Origin: Calvatia gigantea
Taxonomy: Eukaryota; Basidiomycota; Agaricomycetes; Agaricales; Lycoperdaceae
Direction: 5' to 3'
NCBI GenBank assembly: GCA_025093985.1
Contig: JACAAK010000006.1
Span: 744,001-808,000 of the forward strand
Length of the DNA stretch: 64,000 nucleotides
Position numbers and translations under genes: made by a program. The stretch's first letter is position 1. Each line of letters begins with the position of its first letter. The notes under the pieces are model-generated. The model was not told where the DNA came from. It saw nothing but the letters and a program-made list of their open reading frames with translations, and did no database searches. Below, piece after piece: positions 29,527 through 43,487 of the stretch.

Positions 29527-29615
29527 GCATTAATGGGGTAGTGGTAACCTGGGTCGTTGCCATTCTAAGTTCAGACGAGCTCGACCCGCCGGGGGTTCGA
29601 TTCCCCCTTAATGCA
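29527..29615 (+). tRNA. tRNA-Gly (GCC) with 18-nt intron
   Basis: The acceptor stem GCATTAA pairs perfectly with TTAATGC, followed by discriminator A. Anticodon stem GGTCG/CGACC encloses the loop TT-GCC-A, so the anticodon is GCC. An 18-nt intron (29563-29580) sits at the canonical place, one base 3' of the anticodon. The T arm is GGGGG-TTCGATT-CCCCC and doubles as the pol III B box; TAGTGGT lies in the D arm/A box. A T6 run follows at about 29651. The mature length would be 71 nt. Confidence 0.92.
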
Positions 29616-29927
29616 GGAACTTCTGGCATCCGTCCAACTATATTATATTGGTTTTTTCTTATCTTTTCCGAGTCCCTGTAATCATTTAATCAGGACGGAC
29701 CAGGAGAACAAACTTCAACGCGAATGTTTAAGTGGCAAATGACAGTTTGATGTCCGTTGTTAAGACCTTTGGTCGGTATTGATATTGATCAATGATCCAG
29801 TGTCTAAAATTATAGAGAGGTGGGGTTCCTGTAGCTTCAATTCTACTTTCTTTCTTCACTTTCCACCTGCGGGCACTACTTCTCCTTCCTTGTTTTCAAT
29901 TTGTCATTCTTTCGGTGATTCGGTGTG

Positions 29928-30849
29928 ATGGCGCTTTCTCCTCTGGGGAAAAAGAAGCTCGCTGCACAAGGTGCGTGGACAGTAGTGCTTGCGGGATGTC
30001 AGGCTGTTGACCAAAGCTTTCTCCAACAGTGTTCCTTTTCATTATTAACATTATCGTCATTGCACTCGCTGCTCGAGTGAACAAATTTCAGGATTTCTTC
30101 TGTACGCTTTGAGTTTGAGCCCAATGACTATAACAACCTAACCTAAAACCCCTGAATACGAATAGTTTTTGCCGACTTGTTTCCTCTTGGTCTCTCCGTC
30201 GCAACTCTCATCCTTCTCTCCTTTTTGTCAGTCCTTTCAGCTTCTTGGGTTCATTTGGCCCCCTCACATCCCCCCCTTAAGGTTAACTGCGGACTTGTCT
30301 CTCGATAATGCCTACACCGGCAGGGCACACATGGAAATCGGGATCTTCGGGATCTTGAGCGTCTTCTGGCTTTGTATGTGTACTCTCTGCAAACATTTGA
30401 ATGGCAGGGCTCACGTCACTCATCATTACAGCTTTCAATGCTTTTTCAACTTCGCGTTGGGCGGATATTCCTTTACACTGCAATTCAATTCCAGCTGGTG
30501 AGCTACAATCTTTGTCTAACACGCGGCGCTTGGTTGACCCGGTAAAAGACTCTCCGGATGAACGTACATGGTGCCAGGATATTCAAATCCTCAAAGGGTT
30601 TATTTGGGTCGAATTTGTAACCTGTAAGTCCTTATTGCACCCGTGTGTTGTTTTTCCTTCCTCTCAGGCGCCTTCCCGTTAGGTTTTATTATAACTCTGG
30701 CCACTTTGCGATATGTTGTTACCCAACACGGGCGAGGTCATAAACACATTTGGCAAATGCCTCTTTCACGATACCGCCCCGACGTCGTGGCGGGTGGTGG
30801 TGGTGCAGCTCGGGGTAGCGAGTTCCTCCAATATGGGAGGTTCGACTGA
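29928..30849 (+). CDS. four-helix membrane protein, MARVEL-like
   Basis: Small integral membrane protein of a type common in agaricomycetes. Start MALSPLGKKKLAAQ. Helix 1 is VFLFIINIIVIALAARV, helix 2 LFPLGLSVATLILLSFL, helix 3 MEIGIFGILSVFWLSFNAF and helix 4 FVTCAFPLGFIITLATLRYV, with an acidic, Cys-containing loop before helix 4 (DERTWCQDIQILKGF). The tail is cytosolic and Gly/Arg-rich, ending LQYGRFD; stop TGA at 30847-30849. Five introns are inferred (29972 onward), each restoring one continuous frame. The topology and WCQD loop suggest the MARVEL superfamily, but this is by topology, not a firm family match. Convergent with the AGC kinase. Confidence 0.72.
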
Positions 30850-31285
30850 GGAGTGCATGGGAGATGATATTAAGTGTCTTTCGTTCTCTTTTCTACTTGA
30901 TTTTGGTATTTTGGCAGTAAGCCCGTTTCCTGGTCTTCACGAACGACAGTGCATTCGACTCGCCGGACGAGTATACTGAGTGATAAATGTAACAGAGACT
31001 GTATTTTTGCGAATCCACATAAACGTGAAGAATGGCCCACTTTTTTCTCAGAAACCAGTATGTAGACATGGAAATCGTCTAAAGAACAACTTCGACATGA
31101 CATATGCAAACACAGCAATAGAGAAAACCAAAAAAAGCCCAGGAGCCGAACCAGCTACATCAATACAACACGGGGGATACGCAATAATATGCGGAAGCTA
31201 AAACGAGCCCACACGAAAGCATAAAGCAAGTAATATCGGGAAAGACCAGAGTTCTTGCGTCGAAATCGAAAAAAGACATGGATGA

Positions 31286-33521
<2,236 letters not shown>

Positions 33522-33616
33522 GGTGGTGGTAGCGGGTAAGAAATGAAAATGTTGAGAATAATGTATTATTGATGATATATCATAACTACATAGCCACAAC
33601 TTCCTTGTTGATCGGA

Positions 33617-35303
33617 TTACTTCTTTTGCAGGTCCTCTCCCATCCGCCTGCACTCGTCCTGGAAGTCCTCGAATACCAGCTTGGAGATATTTCTTGTAAC
33701 ATTCTAGATGCGTCCATGAGAACGTAAGATAACACCCACATGCCTACCCACACTTACTCGCACGCGGATAAATGGGTCTATCACGCAAATAGGCTGGCGT
33801 TCCCATCCCTCTAGTGTCTTTGCATCGTGCTCGTTTACATCACTACTTGGCTGGAAAGGACCTCGTTCTGCTGTGTATGAGGCTTCAAATTCTTTGGTAA
33901 CTTTCTCTAATGATATCAATTGTGCTGGTACACGAGGTATAATCCCCCACAACCGAATATCAACCATTTGGCGAGTGGGATCGAATTCCGCCCAAAATCT
34001 GCGTGAATGTCAGTAAAGCTCGAGACATCTTGTAAAATACATACTTAAACCAGTCAGCGAAGAGTTCCGTTGTCAGAATTTGGTCATTTCCCGGTAAAGG
34101 GGGGACGTTCCAGTTAAACCGGAGATCACATAGGTATTTTGGTTTGCGATTCCAAAATGGGTGGTCCTTCACGTCGGGTCCAATGTTTTCTTGTAGATTT
34201 GGTAGAAGGCCTCGATTCTGTTTGAAAATTAGGTGATACAATGACAGAGGCACGGGTTCCAACCCACCTGGAGGAACCCAACTGTCATTACTGCAAATGC
34301 ATAACTGCTGAATGTCACTTTTTCCCCAGCCTTGGTTGGGCTCGGCGTATTTAGACCCTGAGATTTCGCCCACCGCTTGATCGCTATCAGCAACCCCCCT
34401 AGATGAGGAGAGAGCGTTGTATATCTTTTGAGCATTAATGTATTCCAGTATCCTGGTTGGTCATTGACATTGATGTCGCATTCAATTCCTGTCCGCGGGT
34501 CCTTGAACTTGACTATACCTCAGTTGGAATTTGGTCATAAAGAGTGAGAAATAACACCGACCAATTGGCACGGTTGCTGGTATCGGTCTGACTTTGGTAA
34601 AACCCGCGTCTCTTAGAGCATCCGCAAGCACACTAGAATGACATACTGTCAGTATTTGAGACTTCAATGTAGCTCGTGGACAAACTTGAGTCTATAAATG
34701 CCTAGTGCGAATTAAGTTACTGGGAGAAATTACTGGTAACCCACGCACTCGGTAACGGTTTCTTGCCTTGAGGATCGAAGCCGTGCCGTCGTTTCTGGTC
34801 CTACGAACATGTCAGACTAGAATATTTTCATGGATAATGGTAGTAACTTACCAGGACAATTAAATCCATATCACTCGCGGCGGACGCTGCACCATATCTT
34901 TCAGAGTCTTGCCATTAGCGTCCTGTGACCGATCCATTTTTGACGGTTGAACCTACCCAACGCTTCCAAAGTTTCCACTTTATAACCAGTACCAAACCGC
35001 TTCTCAATTGCTCTCTGTACCTGGAACAACACATTGACCCGCTTCTGCAGGATTGACTTGTCGCTCGGCTGTAGAATTGTTCCATTAATTTGGGAGTTAA
35101 GACGCGTCACCTTTACGCGCCTGGAATATGGAATTCGGGTCCGTCTGCTTCCCGAATAAGTCTGTATGATTGTCGTCAGTCTTCCTTGCCCCATATTTCT
35201 GTCGTGATCGTCGCCTGGAGATATTTGCTACATCCACAGCTTGTAGGAGCTGAACGCGTTTCGGGGCGGGAAGTGAGGCAAGTCTGAGGGCGCATGGCAG
35301 CAT
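33617..35303 (-). CDS. Cid1/Trf-type nucleotidyltransferase (non-canonical poly(A)/poly(U) polymerase)
   Basis: Adds nucleotides to RNA 3' ends. The catalytic pair lies in SDMDLIVL (about 34865). A helical central domain follows (LSPHLGGLLIAIKRWAKSQGLN, and VTFSSYAFAVMTVGFLQ). The PAP-associated domain includes WERQPICVIDPFIRVR (about 33770) and ends with VFEDFQDECRRMGEDLQKK; stop TAA at 33617-33619. The start is uncertain: ATG at 35303 (MLPCALRLASLPAPKR, which could be a mitochondrial presequence) or at 35327. At least eight short introns. I cannot tell adenylyl from uridylyl specificity. Confidence 0.82.
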
Positions 35304-35489
35304 GTTGCGATTGCTGACTGACGTCACTCACGAAAATCAAAGAGTTATTTGCTCGTGTTTAGCCAATACTACAACAGAGTCCAATGCGTTAAGGGTCCAA
35401 AAAACAAGATGACGAAGAGTATAGCGAGGATATAGTACAAGTGCAAGGCAATAAAGACGAGTTGGTAGAGATGCAATCCACTGTCATCG

Positions 35490-38400
35490 TTACTTTCGAG
35501 GTGAGCTCAAGGGAGAACCAATGCTGGATGATGCGGGCCGTTCAAGTCGGCTGTGCAATCGTTCGAGTTCCCTCTCGAGACTACCGGCAGAAGTTAGTCA
35601 ACTAAAAATGATAACTGCATCTTTACTCACTTGAGTGCCCGCTGCTTGTAATCACCAGCCTCCCTCATAGCGCGGCGGTTTGACGCTTGCAATTCGTGTT
35701 CCTTTGTTTGCTAGACCATATCCCCTTCAGGTTTTATGGCATAACGTGAAGATTGGCGACATACCACAGTGTCCAAGGCATTCCTCAGATCCTGTATGTG
35801 AGCTTCAAACGCCTTTCTCTCCTCCTCAAACTTCTGTCGTTGCCGTTCTAATTCTGACTGCTGGAACTTGGCATCCTTAGCTAGCTTTTCCGCAGATCGG
35901 CCTAAGGTGCTCTTGTCCCTGTTGCTCTGGTTCAGTTGGTTCGTGAGTTCTTCAATGCGACTATCCAATCGTCTGGAGATCGTCGCGGGACGGGGCGAAT
36001 TGGCATATGATTTGGTTTCAAGGTCCACAATGCGCACGTTCAACTCCTTCACCTGTTTTTCTAGTTGTGCCTGTAGAGGTGTGTATCGCATTGAGCAATG
36101 AATATCAGTGCAAAAATATGAAGACTGGAACCTACATTCTGGCGATCCAATTTCCGCATTCTCCTTTCTCACCCTCTCAAGCTCGCTGAAACACTCGGTT
36201 GCATATGCTTCAGCCTTCTTCATCCTGTCTAACGCTTGCTCTACACGGTCTCCTTGTTCTTCTAAAGTCCTTTCGAGATCCTGTTTCTTCAACTGCAATC
36301 GCTGGAATTCGGTATCAGTCATCGTCTTGCTCGCATCTACATGATCCAGCTTGATAGTCTCTAATTCCGCTTGAAGAGCACGACGAGCCTTCTGTAGCAT
36401 AGCTCGCTCGGCTTCAGCATCATCTAATACCCCACGCAGTTCGCGAACCTGCTGATGAAGGGCAACGATTTGAGTTTGTTGTTCGGTCTGAGCTTGTGTC
36501 GAAGCCTCGAATGCCTTGGTAAGGTCTTTGATCTTGGTGTCCATGCGTTCCTTCTCCTTCTTCCAGCCCCCGCTGTTGTAGACTTCATCGTCATATCGGA
36601 GTTGCAGCTCATCGAAGTCCGACCGGATTTTGCGATTCTCCTCGCGAAGACGGGTCAGGCTGTCTCGCTGAGACTGCAGTTCTTCGCTCAATTGGGCGAG
36701 CTCAGCTGTCGGGCGCCTTTTAGGTTGGTGATTGCTTGGGCTATAAACATCACTGTACCTTGGTACTTCTTACGAGTCTGGTCAATCGTGAAGTCGCGCT
36801 CCGCAAGATCCTTCTGGTGCTGTTCCCGTTCATCCTCCAACTCTTCCTCAAGGCGTTTTTGAATCACTGCGAGATCGGAGGACTCGCGACCTTCCTCTTC
36901 CAACTTCGACTCCATCGATCGCAGCTTCTTTTCCGTGACTTGATACTTCTCCTTAATTGCCTTGGTCCCAGCTTTTGCGTCCGCCAGGGCTTTCTCGGTT
37001 GTCTCAAGTGTGCGGCGAGCTAACACTTATTAAGTGAAATTCATCGACTCAAAAAGTGTGAACGCACCATGAGCCTCGCCGCGCGCTGCGGTCGCTCGCG
37101 CGATTTCTGTAGCCTCCAGACGTTCAAGGTAGCTTTGCTCCTTCTGTTGGTAGGACTCAATTGCAGCCTTAAGTTCTGTCAAACGATTTTAGTGTAGTCC
37201 GTGAAAACACAAGAGAGAGCGCACCGGATTCGGCAGCAGCAGAGGTAGTCGACTTGAGTTCGTCGTCTTGGAGTTTCTTTTGCAGCTGACGTTTGGCGTC
37301 TATCGCAGGACATGAATTTAAACTTCACTCAAATAGGGGTGGTACTCACTACGAGCTTCATTCCTGACACTTTCAAGTTGCTCTCGCAGATCAGATACTT
37401 CCTTCTGGAGCTGCTTCTTGGCATGAGTGAACTCGCGGAGTTGCCCCTTTAGGGCGTCGGCTTCCGCCTGAGCTGTCCTTTGCTGCACGGCCTGCGGTGG
37501 GGATAAGCATCTGAGAAGACACCCAGCCTCCCAAGACACTCACTAAAGCTTTACGGGACTCCTCCAAACGAGAGTAGCTGTCCCGTTCGCTTGCAATTGT
37601 CTTTTGGAACTTGGCCCACATGGCCTGGATACCTTCAACTTGTGCAGCCTCAGCAGCTCGACGTGCGTCAGCCTCGTCCTTGAGCAGCTCGGCCAACCTC
37701 GAGTTTTCCTTGGCCAGGCGAGCCCGGTATTGCTGCAAGGATTGCTTCGAGCCATCGCTGTTGTCCAGCTCTGCAGAGAGTTCTCGAAGAGAGATTTCAA
37801 GGTGGCGACGGACGCGTTCAGAAGCGGCCATCTGGAGCTCGAGAACCTGAACATGTTGTTTGAGGGCCGCAACTTGTCTATCACTGTCAGCGCGAGCTTG
37901 TTGAGCCTCTCGATCGATGTGAGGCGTGTTTGGGGTAGTTGCGGGTGATTTGCTCTTCGTCGGTGTGAGGTTGGCGAGAGCCTGAAGATCATTGGCGTTG
38001 CTTCGTCTTGGGGTCTTTCGAGAGGTCATCTCGCGCTCAAGCATGTTGTCGACATTCTTCAGCTCTTGCAACAACCGATTCTGGAAGTCACCGTCTCTTG
38101 GAGCACTCTGCATAACCAGTCGACGAATCTCGGCGTGTTGACGTTCGATATTCTCCCGAATCCTGGCAGCAGTCAACTTGGCCGTTTCTGCCTCCTCTAG
38201 TTGCTCTTCTAGTTGCCTTATGCGAGATTCGTACTGGCGTTGGACCTTAGACAAGGAATCAGATGCAACACTTTCATCCGCAAGTCTTTCCAATTCCCCT
38301 TCCAGATTCTCCTTGGCCCTCTGGACGAATGCAAGTTCCTCTGCTACTTCATTTGCCTGGTTACGAACGCCTTCGAGTTGAGCCCTGAGCCGCTGTGCTT

Positions 38401-41400
38401 CAAGTGCAGCCGTGTCTCGAGCTTGCCTTTCCTTCTCGACGTCTGCAAGAGCCCGGGCTGCCCTCTCCTCCTGCAACTTGATGTTCTTCTCTTTGTTCCT
38501 CAACTCCAACCGCTCCTTCTCCGTTTCTCGAGTCAGATCCTCCGCTTCCATCATCAGACGACCTCGAGTTTTTTCCAAAGATCTAATGTAGGTCTGGTTC
38601 TTCTGCAGCTCGAGCTGAGCCTCGGCGAGCTGGCGGTCAGTCACTCGTTTTGCCTCTTCTAAGACATGAACATGCTCCACAATAGTCTTGTCCTGCTTGG
38701 ACTCGAGCTGTTTAATCTCCCACTCGCGGTTCTTGAGATCTGTAAGTGCTTTGTTGAGTTCGCGGTCGAGCTTGACGTTACGATCTCTAAGTTTGACAAG
38801 TTCGGCTTTCTGTGTCGTACAAGCCTTTTCAAATTCGGCACGTTTGGTAGATTCGGCCTCAAGTTGTTTGCGAATGGCTTCGAGCTGGCGGAGGTTGTTG
38901 TCCTTCTCACGTTGATGCTCGAGGACGACGTCTTCGAAATCCTGGTAGCGGGCTTGGGCAACACCCAGCTGTCGCTCAAGGTTCTGTAGCGGAGTCAGAT
39001 AGTACAACTCTCCTAACTCTTTCATGCTCACCTCCTTATTTTTAATGGCATCCGCTAGCTGTGTGTCTACTTCAATCTGTCTCGTCCTGAGGGTTTGCAA
39101 TTCGGACTCTATTGTCCGTTTCGACTTCTCCACCTCCGCAAGCTCCGTCTTCATCCTCGACAATTGGGATGATGCATCGCCCTCACGTTTGAGCAGTGAA
39201 TTGAAAGTCGCCTCGAGAGTTTTGTGATCTCTGACTGCGTTCGTTTTCTCAAGTTCAAGCCTGCTTTGTGCTTCCAGTGCTGACTGGCGAACTTCGGCGA
39301 GCTCTTGTTTCAAATCGTTGACCTGATTTCGCAAGTCCGCTCGCTCAACCTCTTTGCTCTTCTCCACCTCATTACGACGTGTCTCCTCGCTGGTCTTCGC
39401 TTCCAAGTGTGACCGTAGGTCATCGAGTTCCTTCTGTAAAGTGACCCGTAGCGACTGCTCCTGAGAATGGACGTGTCTCTCTGCTTGAAGCTGGGCTTCG
39501 AAAACCGACTTCTGACTCTGCAGCTCGGCAATTTCTTGTTGCCTTCTAGCACCGTCGACTCTGGATTTTTCGAGATCACTCGAGATCACTCGAACTTGCT
39601 CTTCCTTCTTCGTGATCATGTCGGCATACTCTGTAGCAGAACGGGTGACTTCGAATAGCTGCTCTTTAACCAGACGAACTTCGTCCTCCAAATTGTTCGA
39701 TTTGGACCTGAGGATATCCCTGGGGAACTGGCATCAGAGACAATCACGACAACTAAAAGGGTGTCACTTACTTTGCCTTCTGCTCTGCCTCAAGCTTCTC
39801 TTCGAGATCCCTGACAGCAATGTCAAGTCTTTCCCTTGTACGACCCAGGTCTTCCTCCTGCTGAACAGCAATATTCTTCAGCTCCTCTCCAACCTTCCTC
39901 AGCTCTTCTTGATTTTGCAGAAGAGTGTCACACTCCTCCCTTGTCCTTTCCAGCTCTTCCACCAACTCTGCCTCCCTCCCCAACCACTCTTTCTGTTCCG
40001 TCTCCATTCGTACAAGATGCTCCGCGGCCTGATCAAATGCGACCTTCAGCGATTCATACTTCTCTTCACTTTCCTTCTGAAGCTTCATCGCTCGATCCAG
40101 TTGTGAATCGAGCAAGTCCAAATCACTTTGCAAAGCTGCAACTTCCTCCTCTAATTCGCTTTCGCGTTTCTTGCTTCTTTCCAACAAAGCATCCTTGTCT
40201 AAGGCTAAAGCTCTCTCAGGCTTCCAACGCTTCTTCCACCTTGCGCTTATCAGCTTCCAGTGACATCTTGAGATTCTCCAACGCCTCACGTTCCTTCTTA
40301 TCCCGTTCAGCCCTCTCCTTAATCAACACCAACTCTGTTTCCTTCTTTCGCAGTTCTTCGTCACTCCTCGTGGCGGCAAGCAACGGGCGCACTTTAGTAT
40401 AGAGCTGCCACCAGGGCCATTCTCGCAGCTCATTATACACCCTGGCGTTCCTCTGAATAATTCGAATTGCCACTGCCCTGTTTAGTATCTTCTTCATCTG
40501 CCTACGTGCGGCCCACATCCTCGCAGAAGCCTGTAGACGGGTAAAGACATCAGTACAGCAACATATCGCGACGTTCCTCAAGCTCAGCCAGCACACCAGC
40601 CTTGAAAAAAATCTTCGAGGTACCGATCTTGTATATGCTTTCGTCCAGCTCGAGGACGTCAATCATCCTACGACATGCCTCACGACCATCCATGTATCCC
40701 CGCGGTGGTATAACACCAGGTGTCAAAATCTCGTACCGTTGCCGGAACTCCACAAAGGGGAGCCGGTTGGGGTATCCCAGGCGTGCGATACGGATACCTT
40801 CTAAGACACCATTGCAGCGTAGTTGATCAAGGACAAGTGGTACAGTGATGCGACTGGGTTTTTTGAAATTGTTCGGGACGATACAGCGAACAAAGTGCGG
40901 TTGCGTTGAACGAAGCTGTGCCATGAGACTAGAGAGTTGCTCTTTGTGACGTTGACCCACAGTGCGGAACGCGCCTTTCTTCAGAATTCGTTTTTTCCCT
41001 GCGGCGAATACATTGTTGGGGCCACCTGGAACTGAGGTATCACTGTATTCGGCGAAAAGGGAGGCAATGTATTTCTCTGACGATGCAGCGAGAACACGCG
41101 TGAGGTTGTCGTTGAGTGGATCTTTATTCTTCTCCAACCATCCCTCCGTGCGATATTCAACCTTGGCGGCATAATGCTGTATGATGAACCCTTGCTCGAA
41201 TCGGGTAGGCTCGTATTTTTCTTTGCCTGGGTGACGGTATTCTTCGCTCTCATCGTTGCCAGCCCACAGCATCTGGAGCTTGTTGGTGAATGTGAGGTCC
41301 GTAGCTTTGGGCATAATGCATTCCTCGTCTAGACAGCTAAGGATACCAATCACATTGCCACTAGTTTCGATGAGGTCAATAGTAGGTTGGAGGTCCAAAC

Positions 41401-43272
41401 CGAAGTTGACATAGTCCCATTTGATATGTTCACGAGCGTACTCCTCCTGCTCGAGAATAAACATGTGGTGGTTGAAAAATTGCTGTAGTTTCTCGTTTGT
41501 ATAATTGATGAGAAGCTGTTCGTAACCGTTGATCTCGAATATTTCGAAACCGGCGATGTCAAGCACACCGATAAATGTCGACTTTGACGCGGGACGATCC
41601 AGTGCACGATTGATCTGATCCACAAGCGCACCAAAAGACTTTTCGTACAGAGTCTTGCAAAGCGCCGCCAATTCATCTAATGCTTGTTGACGGGTCCGAG
41701 CCTGAGTCACCCATTCGCGTCCGGCAAGGACTCGAGGGCGCAGAACCGCTCGTGTGAACTCAGCCAAGGGGATACCCAGCAAATGGCAGACGCGTTCTGC
41801 TTGCGAGGGGTCTGGCATCATAGCGTCATCCGCTCGAGTTGAGTTGATAACAATGTTGCCGATGTGAAGGACCGCAGCAACAACTCGGAAGAGGTCCAAC
41901 TGTCCCGCCGGTGTGAAGCCAACAACATCGAGAGCAGTCTTTTTCGCTGATGTTATTCACGGAATATGAAAAGTACTTCAAGGCCCACCTTCAAAATATT
42001 CCATTCCTCTCTATCATCAACACCGTCGATTTCACGTCGGCTCTTATTTAGATACTCGTAATCTTCAACGCCTCCCCCAAGAAGCAGCTCACCTGAAATA
42101 TTTTAGAACTACATATACACTCGAATAAATGGGTACATACCTTTGAGCGTGTCGCCACTCGCAAGCAGCTGGTAGAAGACATGGAAATTCCTCTCAGCCT
42201 CATTTCTATAAACCACTCGACTCTTCTCCTAGCAAGTACCAATCAATATTTGCCCCAGCGATACTCCCATCAGGCGCGAACGAAATCCGTACAAATTTAC
42301 CAAACCGACTTGAGTTGTTGTTCCTCTGCGTCTGAGCATTACCAAACGCTTCTAGGATGGGGTTGGCCTGGAGGATTTGCCGCTCAAGTAACCCGAGGCG
42401 GCCTTTGGACGTCAGTTGGGATCCAGCTGTTGATACTGAAGTTGATGAGATATGTCCCTTTCGTGCCGTGTTTCTCGATAACCCTGTCGAAGGCATAGCA
42501 GCGGTAGATCCAACGGTGCTATTACGCGAATGCGTAGTTGGTGGAGGGACATGCGTATCCGTCGCAATAGCGGCGAGATACTGAATAACCTTCTTCGTAC
42601 TCTCCGTCTTTCCAGCGCCTGATTCACCACTGCGTCGCAGCACAGATCAGTGATGAATCAAAAGGACGATACAGATTAAGGACACACGTAATTAGAATAC
42701 TCTGATTCTCCCTTTCGTCGCCCATGTTAACCCATGCACGCTCGGCTACTGCGAATATATGTGGTGGATTATCATCTCGTCGTTTGTTACGATATTGGTG
42801 GATTATCGCATCGGTGTACAGGGGCAAGTTCTGGTAAGGGTTAATAGCGACGAGGAACAAGCCTGAGTACGTCTATAACGAGCTGGCCGATCAGCCTTGG
42901 AGTATGAGAAAGGTGTTTGCTGTGCGCACGTAGATAGCACCTGAATAATATCTCAGTCGGAGATTATGCACCACACTTGCTTCATTGAGGAAAGTCAGAT
43001 CGGCAATATCGTCCACTCGGTCAAACTTTGGTGGATTCATCTTGAAAAGAGAATCAAAAGGGACCCTCCTAATCTGAATCCATGCTCAAAGTGCGGTTCA
43101 TGTTCATTGTAGCCGACATACGGACCTCCCCTGATTCCATCACGACTTCGGCAGCTTCTTCATCTTCGCTGTGCACCCACCCCGGAAGATATCCTTCCTT
43201 GACGTCGGGAACCCAGACCTGCGTTGGTTGTCGTGCTGTCTCCGCAGCATTGGACGGCCGTGGTGCGGCCAT
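35490..43272 (-). CDS. myo2: myosin II heavy chain
   Basis: Conventional two-headed myosin of the contractile ring. Start [15 protein letters not shown]; then an SH3-like N-terminal subdomain ([15 protein letters not shown]). The motor has the P-loop [10 protein letters not shown] (about 42610), switch [11 protein letters not shown] (about 42310), switch [17 protein letters not shown] (about 41550) and the actin-binding and SH1 region [20 protein letters not shown] (about 40780). The neck has IQ-like sequence and [16 protein letters not shown], the head-tail junction. From about 40300 down to 35700 is an almost unbroken heptad coiled coil; stop TAA at 35490-35492. Estimated at roughly 2,200 residues. 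Introns are frequent in the motor and rare in one 2.3-kb tail exon (39691 to 37391). Loop 1 carries an unusually long Ser/Thr-rich insert (see findings). Large antisense open frames in the tail are shadows of the repeat-like codons. Confidence 0.95.
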
Positions 43273-43487
43273 GGGAGGTAAACGGACAAGACAAGTTGAC
43301 ACTTTGTGCTGAAAGGTGCAAGACGCGGTCTAATTGTGGTCCCGTGACCTGCATTTCAACCAACACTCACTATTTCGGAAATGAGATCAAAAAAATTATA
43401 AATTGGCATATCCCAGGACAACTGTAGATGCAGCAAGCTTGGACATTTGAAAAAATAAATTAAACCCGCAACTACAGTACCATCGCC

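Noticed and set aside
35700..40402. Long plus-strand open frames (for example 38213-38662 and 39836-40402)
   Set aside because: They are antisense shadows of the Glu/Lys/Leu/Gln-rich myosin coiled coil and show no domain of their own.
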